Positions 24,104 through 35,898 of a DNA stretch of 64,000 nucleotides are shown one piece after another (the stretch's first letter is position 1; each line of letters begins with the position of its first letter). The translations under genes were made by a program, and so were the position numbers. This DNA comes from Paramecium tetraurelia. Lineage: Eukaryota > Ciliophora > Oligohymenophorea > Peniculida > Parameciidae. Under the pieces are notes generated by a model, which saw only the letters and a program-made list of their open reading frames with translations, ran no database searches and was not told the origin of the DNA. Location: the NCBI RefSeq assembly GCF_000165425.1, contig NW_001799055.1, positions 3,804 to 67,803 of the forward strand. Reading direction: 5' to 3'.

Positions 24104-25187
24104 ATGGCTAGATCAACTACCGATAGTAGTAGCAGTGGGAGTAGCAGCAGCTCTTCTTCTTCTAGTTCATCAAGTAGCAGTAGCTCATCAGGAAGTTCTT
24201 CCAGCAGTGGATGCCATTTCAATTATGAGATCGGAGACAAAATAGACAAATATGTGATAACGAAATATTTATGTTCGGGCACATTCGGAATGGTCTTGGA
24301 AGTGACTGACCAACAGGAAATACCATATGCTGTGAAAGTTATTAGATTAATATTCAGATCTTGAGCGAAACGGATCATACAGAAGTGGATGTCTTAAGAA
24401 AAATCTAGTTACTTGACCCCTTCGGTGAGGCGGGTATCGTCAAATTCTATGATTACTTCACTTGGTAGGACTATCATTGTATTTTACTTGAAAGGGTAGC
24501 ATATTCAACAATTTAAACAGCTTGACATCAATCTCCATGATTACATCCAATCACATACACTCAACATTAAGGAAATCCAATCAATCTTTAAATAAGTTAC
24601 TACCTCACTAATGTTTATGCATTCCCTTGGAATCACACACACCGATCTTAAGCCTGAAAACATAGTTTTCGCCAATCAACAAAAGTACCCAGATCAATTA
24701 AATGACTAAGAAATTTAGTTAAACTAATAGACATGGGAGGTGCCACTCAAGCCAATGAACATCACAGTACCGTCATCAATACTAGGTAATACAGAGCACC
24801 TGAAGTCATCATGCGATGCGACACCTGGGACACCTCAAGTGACATCTGGAGTCTAGCTTGCCTCATAGTAGAATTATACACTGGTATATACAAAAAACAA
24901 ACCTCAATATAGGAAGAGTTTTTATTAAAGTAGGCAATAACGATTTAATGCATTTGGCTATTATACAATCTATCTTTGGACCCATTCCCTCGTACATGAA
25001 ACAAAGTTCCAAATTTAAATCCAGATTCAATTCCTTACCTAAAGTCTAGTCTTAAAAATAATTGCATCAAATCATTGAAGATCAAGATCTCCTTGATCTA
25101 CTTTATTTGATGTTTTCAATAGATCATCATCATAGAATAAATTGCAAATAAATTCTAGAACATAAATTCTTTTCAAAACTATTTTGA
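24104..25187 (+). CDS. LAMMER/CLK-family protein kinase
   Basis: A 327-residue kinase of the dual-specificity CLK (LAMMER) family, which phosphorylates SR splicing factors in other eukaryotes. After a run of about 30 serines come the glycine loop (LCSGTFGMVLEV), the VAIK lysine (YAVKIL), catalytic THTDLKPEN (CLK-type HTD in place of HRD), DMG for DFG, and the CLK signature ANEHHSTVINTRQYRAPEV. The LAMMER motif itself is HLAIIQSIFGPIP. Four introns (24338-24357, 24496-24520, 24685-24710, 24884-24912) are required and leave exactly 328 codons. The 20-nt first intron is near the lower limit for Paramecium. Confidence 0.9.
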
Positions 25188-25372
25188 TATTTTGATTTAT
25201 TTAATTTGTTTAATTAACTTCACTTTATTCTAAAAATTCGGATGGTGCGTATTAATTTTAAATTAAAATATCATAATTTTGGTTTAAATCTTTCACATTT
25301 TTAATCAAACATGCTCATGCAACAGTAATTTAAATTAATATCGAAATTCATTTTTACTAAAATAGCACTATT

Positions 25373-26436
25373 ATGTAGAGTATAGAATATCATCCAATTA
25401 CTAAACTCATTTTAAATGGGGACACAAGCCCTATTAATGAAGATGAATAAAAATTTAACTCCCCTCTAAAAAGGTTCTCCAATCATAGCATAGCACTTGA
25501 AATTTCTAAAAACAAAACACAAAGAAGAAAAAGAAGCATTTAGATGTTTACCGACGAACTTATTTCATGGAATAATTATCTGCATCACAAATTTTAACAC
25601 TCAGATCAAGTATCTCATGGAAATGGTATGATCATATGAAATCAATCATTAAGACTCTATGAATATTGATAATATAAACTGTTTATATTTAAATATATAT
25701 AGTTAGCATAAAAAGCATTGGCCAATAATATTTAGACAATTCCCAGGAATCAATTTTATCAATAAATACTTGAATTTATTGTTTCAATCGCTATCTGTTA
25801 ATCCAAAAAGTTAATAGTAATTCCTCCTTATGTTGAAATCCTAGAATTAACTCTTTGATCTCTTATAATAATTATTGCTATATGAATTTAGTATTGCATA
25901 ACAAAACCTCTTAAACTTCTAATTAATTGCTTCATATAACTTCTGAGTATCAATCATTAACTGATATATAATATTTTAATAATTCAATCACAATCCTTTC
26001 ACTTTTCAAAGAGTTGAAGATCAAGTATATTCTAAAATCTTAAAATATCTTATCTTCCATATTGAAGTAATTCAATTTTACAACACTAATTATAATAATA
26101 TTAATAATAATATTCCAATTAATCCATGAATTAACCACAATCCCAGATAAGATACTTAGGTTTTTTATAATATTATTCAGCAAAAATGTATAACACATAT
26201 CCATTTGCCAAATTTATCAATCATTTTCATTTTTAACCCTCAATCCTATTTGTTTAAAATTTTTGATTTCACAAATAATTGTTATCTTGTAAGTGTTTTT
26301 TAGAGTATAAGCTTCAAGGTAATTGTATAATTTATACAATATGTAACATTCTAAATGTACATTTAATTATGATTTTGAACCTATCAATGATTATGTTCAA
26401 GCGCAAATATTGAATATATAAATAAATAATCCATGA
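25373..26436 (+). CDS. Unknown protein with one frame break
   Basis: Not recognised. ATG 25373 (MQSIEYHPITKLILNGDTSP), one 28-nt intron (25626-25653), then HWPIIFRQFPGINFINKYLN and onward. The first frame meets TGA at 25944. A second frame, open from about 25,886 to TGA 26434-26436, continues with equally protein-like sequence (LIHELTTIPDKILRFFIILF, FEPINDYVQAQILNIQINN). No GT-AG intron lies in the overlap, so one base is surplus or missing there. Either the gene is broken or the sequence has an error. There are several hydrophobic helices. Confidence 0.5.
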
Positions 26437-28530
26437 TGATTCAAATATTGTGACATTATAAATATTTGAAATTTTAGGTTCATAAATTAAATAGATGATA
26501 AGGACACAACTCTTCTTTAAATAAAGCACTCATTATTTGTATACACCTCACTTAAATATTTCGTATATATCCAATCTAATATTCAAATATAAATAATAAT
26601 TTTAATTTAATGATGCCACAATTAGTTCAAAATAATTCATATAATAATCAAATTATTAGTTGATTTCCCCAAGGCACAATATAAAAAAAGTAAATGCTAT
26701 ACAAATCTATTAGGATTTCTGTTTTTTAGTTTAGGGGGGCTTAATTGCAATATGTTTCATTCAATTCAATTATACTATGATGATTATTACTAATTAAAAA
26801 AACGATTTTTTAAAAATTTTATATAAGCAAGAATTGATTTCCTTCATAATATGAAAGATACTTGTATAAATTAAAGGATGATCCATTTTAAAAAAGAATA
26901 TAAATAATATAGAAAGATATTTAATTGTGTTTATAAGGCAGTAGATTAAATGGGTGATTAATTTTGTTACAAAGAGCTAAACTATACATTAGCCTACTTC
27001 AAACTATAATATGATTTTATATTATGCATATTAACCTAAAATATAGAAAATGGAGGATTAAATGAAGTCTATAGTAGAGAATCAAATTGTTGTGGTTAAT
27101 ATAATTTTATACATATTTTAATTAAATTTAATTAATTATAAAAACTCAAGAGGAAAGTAAGATCTTAACAAAAAAAAGGAAATCATTTTCAGATGTTTAT
27201 AAAACGTATACTACTTTTGAATTTAAATCTTCATTAATAATTTTGCAAGGTAGTTTAATATGAAATAAAATATGTATTTGCACGAGTTAATTTGAATGCC
27301 TAATGATGAGTAATTGAAGAAAGTTGATATTTGTTATTGCTTAAGAGAATATAAAATAAGAATAGTATTTTAAGGAATATCAAATAATGGATTATATTTC
27401 ACATCAGTAAATCAGGAAGATTATGGATTTTGAGGATCAAGAAACAAATAGATAGAGACTTTTAAGCTTTTTTATAACCCATCTATCATTCCAAGAAAGA
27501 GATCAAATAATATGTAAGAAACAACGTATGGATTATTTATTGCAGCTTATGGTTTTTTATAAATTCTGTTAACATCATATTATGTTTAAATAAACAGTAG
27601 TAAATTTGAATCTAACCTTAAACCATCATAATTATTCAATAAGATTTATCTGAACATTGCTATCAGTCAAAAAATTATTTAATCCATTTGCTAAATTGAC
27701 TGTATGTATTCATAAATTCAAATAGAAAAATCCCTTTAATCTGAGTTCGAAGTTACGATTGTCCTTATTATGCCTCCTTATAAAGGAACTGAGAAATTTG
27801 TATGTTTGATATTTTAGTGATTATTAAGATAATTGTATAAAATTATATTAAAAAAAGTTTTGATTAAATAATAATCTATAAATTGTATCTTCTAAAAACA
27901 AATCGGTTTTTTTTTACAGAATATAACAATAATTAAATTATTTGAAATTTGTTGATGAAAAAAATAACATAGTCACCAATTAACTAGCTAAAAAGTAGAG
28001 GAGATATTTCCCCAAAATCAACTGATGCAAATATTGCATTTTTATAAAAAGAAATATGGTAAAACAAGCAAATTCCACTTAAAAAATATACAAATTAAGG
28101 TAATTCGAAGCAGAAGGCACTATTATAATGTGATTTTATTTTACTAACAGATAAATTGCACATATGGAATAGATATCTGATCTCTAAATTCGAAAAGATG
28201 GATCCTATTTCTCAATCCTGATTATCTAATTTATTATATCTATCAAATATATACTATAACAATTACAAATCATAGTCTAGAAATTATTTAGCATTTCACC
28301 AAATTATAACTATTAATGATTTTATGAATATGTTTGGAGAATGATCAATACTCACACCAATACATTCATAAGACTCTCATTACTACTTAATAGAAATTCT
28401 TGGGTTATATGTTTCGAGGCATGAGCAAATTGGAGTTTTAAAAGAACGAAATTTAATTTACCATAATGTAAAATCATTTTAAGAATCAAAGAATTATTAA
28501 TTGAATATCAAATGAAAATATTGTTGGAAT
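26437..28530. other. Long AT-rich region, possible decayed gene(s)
   Basis: About 2.1 kb, near 78% A+T, with no intact gene. On the plus strand a 150-codon open stretch (about 27,440-27,825) encodes protein-like sequence (KLFYNPSIIPRKRSNNMQET, SEFEVTIVLIMPPYKGTEKF). It is preceded in the same frame, across a TGA, by MPNDEQLKKVDICYCLREYK. Further fragments occur near 27,000 and 28,020-28,500. These look like remains of one or two genes of unknown family. Confidence 0.3.
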
Positions 28531-29463
28531 TCATTAATTTATAGCTCCTTATTTTTTTAGAATTGTATAGATCTAAGGTCCAGCCTCATCTCTCAATCCA
28601 AAGTGACCCACAGTTGCACTACTAAATACGATCTCCTCATTTTCATTTTTCATTCTAGTTGTATACTTTCCCCAAACTAAGTTATTACCTCCAATAATTT
28701 CATCATAGTTGGCTCTTCCGGTTACAATGTATTTTCCTTCCTTTGCTGAATTAGAATCCAATTCTTCTAAAAATGAGGATTTTCCTACATAAGGTGGTTA
28801 GCCTGGGTAGAATCCATTAGTCATGCCACAGGTAGGGAGTGTGGAACCAGAAGTATAACAAGAACTTAATCCTTAATTTGCACCTGCTAAGCCTACAAAT
28901 ACTTTGACATTGGAAGTAAGAGGATCCCCTAGATCATATCTTCCACTACCCAACTCGTCACGGGCATTTCCTCCTTTGATTACTTTTCTGGCCAAAGTTA
29001 CACCCATTGAATGTGAAATTATGTTGACGTAAGGAGATTTTGTATATTATAAAACAGCCTCAACAAATGCTCTATTGTATTTAAGGTAGTTTTCTGAATG
29101 GTAATTAAGGCTTGCCGTGTTAGAATCAGCATCTCCCCAAGTAGTAGCATATAAATCTTATTTCTCGTATCCTTGACTCAAAAAATATTCAATCTATGAA
29201 CTAAACCCTGTCATATAAATGCCGTAGCTTCCATCTCCTACAGCCACATCGCTATTTCCGTGAATAAATATTATGGGTATTCTGGAAGGCTTTTGAGTAG
29301 GTCTAGTTTCTGCTCCGCTAATGAATATATATTTCAATTACCCATAGCATCCAGAAATGATGTCAGGTCTATGGAAACCCCAAAGCCTATAATTTTAATC
29401 AAGAAAGGCTTTGAAATCCTTTGAGAAACCCCTTTAAAATGATGGCTATGAGGGTTGGTTCAT
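28531..29463 (-). CDS. Lipase, class 2 / EstA type (alpha/beta hydrolase)
   Basis: A 310-residue frame without introns. It starts MNQPSQPSFQRGFSKDFKAF, then YRLWGFHRPDIISGCYGQ. The oxyanion region is PIIFIHGNSD and the nucleophile elbow is IISHSMG (Ser of GxSxG-like SHSMG). AGANQGLSSC, GFYPGQPPY and a late GHFGLRDE (catalytic His candidate) follow. This order resembles the LipA/EstA class 2 lipases known from nematodes and bacteria, which are secreted. No signal peptide is visible, and the first codons overlap the divergent gene at 29439. The true 5' exon may be missing. Confidence 0.82.
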
Positions 29464-31424
29464 ATACAATACTATTGTCGAAATCAGAAGAAGGGACAAC
29501 AATTTATACTACATTATATGATGCAATAATAATATTCTCTTTTTTTTTAATTTTCAGTATGATAAAGAGAAAAATTTCTAAATTTACTCCATTTGATCGA
29601 GTATTGGATGGATTAGAATAGGAAGAACTTATTGATGAGGATGTTAATATGAAAATCATCAAAGTTTACAATCGAAAGAAAAATAATAAAATGTTTCTTT
29701 TAGAAAGGTTGATCTCAAATGAAAAGGAACACTTAAAGTACATAGATGAAATTCACAAATATGAAATAATTAACGCTGATGGATTATTATGCATAGACAA
29801 ATGGGTATTTATTATTTATTAACAGACATATGATATGTTGATCGATTAAAATTTAAACAAACTATACAAATTCATCTTAGTTTTTGACACCTATTCACAG
29901 AATTTAAATCAATACTTAGAGAATATTCAAGTAATTTCATATCGATTATTTAGTCAAAAAAAATTTAATTACTAAAAGAGGACATCGTTGTTTTCTTTAG
30001 AGCAATTATTTTGTCAATTAACTATTTACAATAGCAATAAATTATAGCATTTAATCCAGTAACAATGTCATGCATTTTGATTTGTTCAGATTCATGTATG
30101 AAATTTAATTGCATACCAATATTATTAACTCAACATGCACTAGAAAAAGCCAAAAAGGAAAGTTTACTTTATCAAGCGCCTGAATAAGTTAAGGATGTTA
30201 AAAATATTAATCATATTTATTCCCAAGCAGTCTATTCTTTAGGACTGATATTTATATAACTCTTTTTGTTAAAACACATTGATCAATTGAGAAAATATGA
30301 AGACATTAAATTAAGTATCAAAGAAATTTAAATGAAATACGGAGACACTTATAAATCGTATTTAGAAAGCATGGTAGAATAGGATCCACATAAAAGAATT
30401 AAATTATAAGAGTTATGCTAAACATTGTCTATTCAAGAACCCTAAAAGTAGATAAAGGACAACTTAAAAATTACATTTTCAGAGACTTTTGAGTATTATC
30501 GGAAATAATATTCTATCTTGAATGTACCAGAACCTCGATCTATTGCATATGGAATTCCTTGGAGCAGAAATATTATATAATCAAACTTATTTAATATGAA
30601 AAATTACTTCCTGGAGTTATTAGACCTATTTTAATCATAATAGATTTCAGAATAGGCTGTGACTATAATATTTGAGTAATTTAGAGTATTTGTGATTGGA
30701 GGTATAAATACTCATTTTGTTTATGAATTAAATGATGAAGTACCTGCTCTGAAGGAGGTAACATCAATTCCTTCATGCAGCGCTAATAGATGGGGCTTTG
30801 GATATGTTATATGTAGATAAATTATTATATATTAGAGAAAATAATTAGCTGTTGTATATTTGCTCTGGTTATAGTGATTAACTATTGACAGCCAACACGT
30901 TTTGCTATAATATACAAACTTAGAAGTGGTAGAAATTAAGCGATTGCCAGAAGCCAGGTATAGGTAGTACCTTAGTTTGCTATAATAATTCAAGTATTTT
31001 CAAATTTGGAGGAGTTGAAATTAATAACAAACCTCTTAATTGTGTTGAAGAATTTAAGAATAATGAATGGCAATTAATTAATTTCAAAAAACCTCACTTT
31101 ATATTACCTAACTTTAGTTTTGCTTAGTAGGTAAATCCAACATAGATTTTTATTGTTGGGGGGTACTTTGATAAGGAGCATAATACAAAGGTTATTGTAA
31201 TGAATATTGATACATAAGCTCATCTAATAGATTCCAGAAAAGATTATACTTATGTTGAATTCGTATTGAATGAATTTTTAGATTATGGGAAGTATGGTCC
31301 TGTGGAAGCAATGTAAATAAGCAATAACTAACTATTTTTATTATAAAAAAAAAATGAAAAATATCAATACTTAACTGTGTAGGATTAATCTGTATTTGTT
31401 GAGTTGAGAAAAATACACATGTGA
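29439..31424 (+). CDS. Pseudokinase with C-terminal kelch-like repeats
   Basis: About 638 residues after three 23-nt introns near 29,935, 30,760 and 30,815. The N-terminal half follows a protein kinase fold but lacks the key residues. No glycine loop is seen after VGSYTILLSKSEEG. The catalytic loop position reads IIAFNPVTMSCILI with no HRD, and DFG is missing. Kinase-like landmarks remain: LLYQAPEQV (APE) and SQAVYSLGLIFIQLF (D.WS.G). From about residue 420 kelch-like motifs appear: ICSGYSDQLLTANTFCYN, IFKFGGVEINN and IFIVGGYFDKEHN. It is likely a binding scaffold rather than an enzyme. The start region also encodes a hydrophobic stretch. Confidence 0.72.
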
Positions 31425-31476
31425 TCATATTTTGTAATTTGTCTTTAATAACAATAAATAAAAATGAAAAGAAGTT

Positions 31477-32443
31477 TCAATTATTCATTGAGTGAAATCT
31501 TCCATGCTGGCTATAAATATTTTTCATCCCCAATATCTATTAATTTAACAGGTTTTAAGAGTTCTTGATTTTCTAATATTGTTTTAACGGATCTTCATGA
31601 AGGTTGTTCAAAATGAATGATTTCCCATTTTTATTAGTTGTACTTAAGTTAGTTGGACTGCAAGTTTTATCTAAAAATGAAGTCTTTGCTTTATGAATTG
31701 TAACATTTTAGACATGCTATTGTTTTTCTTTAATATTAGTGATCGAGTTCAGCCTGCTGTATATATTATAATTCTATATGCTTTTGTTGCTCTATTGAAA
31801 ATTATTATTACTTTTTTCAATACTTGTGCTTATATTTAAGAATTTACTCACACTCTTAGTTCCATTTTCACTTTTACATTGTTTCTCGTTTCTAACTTTC
31901 ACTTCAAACTATTTAAGTTACTCCATAAATCCATCATTAGGATCTACTTGAGGTCTTTAACTTTTAAGTTTGATAATAGCATCTTTTAAAGAAAATCCTG
32001 CATGTCGTATCAAATAAGCGATTATCAAAGAACTAGACCTAGATATTCCAGCATAGCAATGAACTAGGACATTAGTATGCTATAAGTGATCTTTAATGAA
32101 GTTGGCTGCCTAGTCGAAATACCTAGATATTTGGACATCTTCTCTGTCTTCAGCTGCAATCCACTATTGAAATATTAATTTTGTGTACTAGGTGAATGAT
32201 TGATCTGTCTAGTTTAATATCACTTGTGTCAATTATAGATAATACTGCTCCCACATTATGATGCTTTAGATATTAAGAATCGTTTGCTGCATTAATATTT
32301 CCCAAATATAATCTCTTTCCTTCTATCTCAAAAACACTGTTCATGGGACTACCTTTTATATTCTATTTGAACAAAATATACGTGATTGTGGTTGTTAACA
32401 TTTAAAATTAATCGAGTTGTAAGTCAGACTCAAATCTAGCCAT
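31477..32443 (-). CDS. Dual-specificity protein phosphatase
   Basis: A 313-residue protein with one 25-nt intron (32164-32188). Residues about 45-180 form an atypical dual-specificity phosphatase domain: RLYLGNINAANDSQYLKHHN, AAEDREDVQISRYFDQAANF, and the signature HCYAGISRSSSLIIAYLI (Cys nucleophile, Arg, AGxSRS). The general-acid Asp is probably in the AEDRED loop. The C-terminal 140 residues are Ser/Asn/Lys-rich and look disordered. MAP-kinase phosphatase-type substrates are usual for the family; the target here is unknown. Confidence 0.92.
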
Positions 32444-32522
32444 TTCGACATCGTTAAATTAACAAACAAATAAAAATTATAATTTTCATAAAATATAGCT
32501 TAAGGTTTCATTAATTTGGAAT

Positions 32523-33968
32523 TCATTAAAAATTAACTATATGAATCATTTATTCATTTGTAACAATAAATGTTTAATTATTTTACTCCAATCCAAATGA
32601 GCATTCTTTATCTATTCTGTAAGCCTAATTCATTTAACCATTTTCTGGGTTCCATTAAACTATTAAACCACATTAAGTAAATCCATAAACTGAAGTTTCT
32701 GTTTTTTTGAATCCAACCAACTTCAACTAGCTTGCAAATGCTGTTTTCTCTTGATATTAGAATTTGTTGTCTTTATATTTCATTTGTATAATTGCAACTC
32801 CATATTCAGTACATGGATAAAGATAATTATCGATTAATTGAATTGATTTAATTGAAGTATTGACATTAAAATTTATTTAATTTAAAAACTCTAACTTTTC
32901 AGTCCTTTTATATACCAGTATAAAACCCTATGAAGTCCCTACAATAACCTTATTGTTACCTAAAAATAATAGCTTTTATTTCTCCTCGAAGTTTAAGCAA
33001 GTAATCCATGCTGTTTACAATCTATTCTTCAGACTTCCACCTCCAATCAATTAAAAATTCTCTTCATCCAAAATTTTAACTTGGCTATCTGTTACAAGAT
33101 AAACTTCTTAATTAAAATGATGGATTCTGTATATCGGTGATGTTAGAACCTAAATTATAGCTTTTTCTTAAATGGAGTTTTCAGTTATTTAGTATAAAAT
33201 CAATGACCCTTAACATGTACCTACAATCAGCTTATCATGGACTAAAATTATAAATTTTCAATTACTATTTTCCACACAAAATAATTTGATACTATAATAT
33301 TTATCAAATATTTTTTGAAATGGAGTCGTGTTTCCAATTAAAAATACTATCATCTGCCCCATAATTTCAGGTTCAATCAAATTCCAGATTTTGCCAAACT
33401 TTTAGAATTAACTCTGATTCTCCAAAGTGACAATTAAGAATTAGTTGACGATAATGAATTACGATACAGTAAGATTAGATTCAGTAATTTTGAAACCCAT
33501 GACAATGTTGGGAATCTAATCTTGAATAAATTAATTTTATACCAAGGCCTTAATTTAGGAGTAAACTTCAATCTTTTAATTCAATCCCAATAAATTGATG
33601 GTCTCTAAATAAAATAATCATTTACTTTCTGTTTTGTATTGAGATCTCTTCTGTACAATAGTTCACTTATTAATTTATTTATTGCAATGATGGTTTTTTA
33701 TTTATCCTTCACAGTTTGGAGCAAATCAATTTAAGCCTTATCCAAACTTAACAACATGAATCCATTTTTCTGCATATGTTATACGTAGTCGTAGAATTCC
33801 TTAATTGGCTTTTGACCTACCATATTGTTATTCATTACTTTTGAAGCAATATTAACTAAAGGGTGTATATACAATTAGTTAAACTGAAGGTTATCCGTTG
33901 ATCGATATTATTTCTTCGATTTAATCAAAAGCTAACGTGTCTAAACATACTTAGATTTAGGCAGACAT
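32523..33968 (-). CDS. Beta-propeller (WD40-like) protein, 459 aa
   Basis: MSAQIQ is joined by a 19-nt intron (33932-33950) to LLIKSKKQYRSTDNLQFNQL. Two more introns are 33603-33625 (which needs the second of two tandem AG acceptors) and 33242-33265. The first 150 residues are helical (MQKNGFMLLSLDKAQIDLLQ). The rest carries degenerate propeller blades: HDKLIVGTCQGSLILYQI, NKVIVGTSQGFILVYKR, TQCGLIVQWNPENGQ. Such proteins are usually scaffolds; no partner can be inferred. The exact fit of 460 codons supports the exon model. Confidence 0.8.
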
Positions 33969-34315
33969 CTTAATTAATGTAATTAATATTAGGAATAATT
34001 AGTGTAAATATAACAGAAAATATAATAGTAATTACGACTCCTAATTAATTATCGATGATTAATCAATAAAACATCCGTTGTAATTGGATATCACTTAATT
34101 AAAAATAAATGATTATTCAATTGTCAATCTCAAATAATAATTCACATATACTAAACAATATTTTCAATTAAATAATATATATGTGGTTTATTTAAAATAT
34201 CTGTTGAGTAGCAGTAATTAAATTGATTCACTGATATAAATATATATTATTAGATTCGTACAATGTAGATTAATATAGATTAGATTCAAAAAATCATTAG
34301 ATTGAGTTGTGGCTC
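33969..34315. other. Intergenic AT-rich spacer
   Basis: About 350 bases with many TAAT/ATTA runs between two minus-strand genes. No coding signal or RNA gene seen. Confidence 0.5.
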
Positions 34316-34876
34316 TCATTCTCTTGATATAAATTTGGTTTGTTATCTCTACAATTTCTTTTTCAATGGTTTAACACTTCCGTCTATGACATCTTTGGTG
34401 ATAATGTTATTGATGAAATCGATCACTTAAATAGATTTCCTAAATTCCACTCTTTTAGGTTGTTCTTCAAAATTTGTTAAATGTCTTTTGTGGTTGGGTT
34501 TTTGAAACTTGGTTGGAGAAGTTGGTATAGAATTGATTTAGGGTAGATGGACCTCTGACTTCGTTAGGGATGAAATAGAATCAAATTTAGGGATCAACAC
34601 TTCTCTTTAGGTACTAGATTGTTTTGGTTTTATGAATCGAATTTTAGATTTCTCTTCTATTACAGGTAAAAAAGTGTTGCTTCCATTTTCTGATATCTCA
34701 TTCATTTAAGTCAATGAGCCAAGGGTTTCCATGCTTTTGGTTGAACCCTCATTGACATCCTTTTTCACTGTCATTAATTAAGACAATGAAGATATGTCAA
34801 ATTCATTCAAAAACATTGAAGGTCTCATAGATTTGGTGTCCTTCTTGACTAATCGTCTATATGGAGATACTAACAT
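34316..34876 (-). CDS. Unknown Ser/Thr-rich protein, 186 aa
   Basis: One uninterrupted frame from ATG 34876 (MLVSPYRRLVKKDTKSMRPS) to TGA 34316-34318. It is rich in Ser, Thr, Lys and Pro with many possible phosphorylation sites (IPTSPTKFQ, SSTQREV), and probably disordered. The end is basic (DGSVKPLKKKLQRQQTKF). No domain recognised. Confidence 0.65.
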
Positions 34877-35221
34877 AGATATTATTATTATAATAATGAT
34901 TTGTCATAAACTAAATCATTAAATAATGAAAAATAAAGTTCAGTATTTTATTATGTACATTAATGCCGTATCAGTCTTTTCATATTGATAACTTGAATTA
35001 ATCAAAGAAGTTATCAATTTATAATTAATTCCATATTGATATGAACCAAGTTACTTAATAATTGGCCTGAGCATAGTTCAAATATCAATCTCTCGAGACA
35101 ACAGTTACTATTACTTCATAATATAACATAAAATTTTTTTAAAAATCACTTAGGTTAGCATTTTATATATATTTATTTATTTTTCGATTATATTAAAATC
35201 TTTATTTTCATTTTTCAAATA
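34877..35221. other. Divergent promoter region before uS19
   Basis: About 345 bases between two divergent genes, with no coding pattern. It contains TATA-like AT runs just before the ribosomal protein gene (about 35,162-35,195) but no motif I can assign. Confidence 0.45.
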
Positions 35222-35721
35222 ATGGCTGAATAAACATAGGACAAACAGTTCAAAGGTGTTAAGAAGTTCACCTACAGAGGATTATAACTCGAAGAGCTTG
35301 TCAAATTGCCTATGGATAAGTTGGTTGAATAATTCAGAGCAAGATAAAGAAGAAGAATTTCTAATTAAGGTGAAAAAGTGCACGCCTTCTAAAATTTAAT
35401 GAAGAAAGTAAGCAAGCTTTGTCTACATAATTATAGATTCGTAAATCAAAGAAAGAAACATTACCAGGAGAAAAACCCAAACCAGTCAAGACTCATTAAA
35501 GAAATACCATTGTAGTTCCAGAGATGGTTGGATCAATCGTTGGAGTATATAATGGCAGATAATTTAGCAATGTTGAAATAAAGTTTGATATGATCGGCAG
35601 GTATAAATAACTGCAAAACTATAATTATAGATATTTGGGTGAATTCTCTCTAACCTATAAACCAACAAGACATGGAAAACCAGGTGTTGGTGCTACAAAG
35701 GGATCCTAACATACAGATTGA
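35222..35721 (+). CDS. RPS15: 40S ribosomal protein uS19 (S15)
   Basis: A 146-residue small-subunit protein. [60 protein letters not shown] are conserved eukaryotic uS19 segments; the GRQF...TRHGKPG region sits at the decoding-site head. Two introns (35408-35436, 29 nt; 35601-35630, 30 nt) are required, giving 441 nt. The extreme C-terminus is SQHTD. Length matches the usual 145 residues. Confidence 0.97.
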
Positions 35722-35898
35722 TATATATTATATAAGTACAATAAAAAATGCAAACTTATTAATCCTTATTTAATATTACCAAAATATTATATAGGTAATT
35801 AAACAAAATAATGTCTAAAATATAGATTATTATTTGATGTATTTGATGTGGAGGGCATTTCTAAAACAATCAAATAATTTAAGAAATTTATTTTATAA

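Noticed and set aside
24120-24210. Serine-codon run as a noncoding microsatellite
   Set aside because: It uses mixed Ser codons (AGT, AGC, TCT, TCA) and stays in frame with the CLK kinase, so it is a coding Ser tract.
28531-29463. Bacterial origin of the lipase by horizontal transfer
   Set aside because: Codon use, TAA/TAG as Gln and AT content match the neighbours; nothing in the sequence shows recent transfer.
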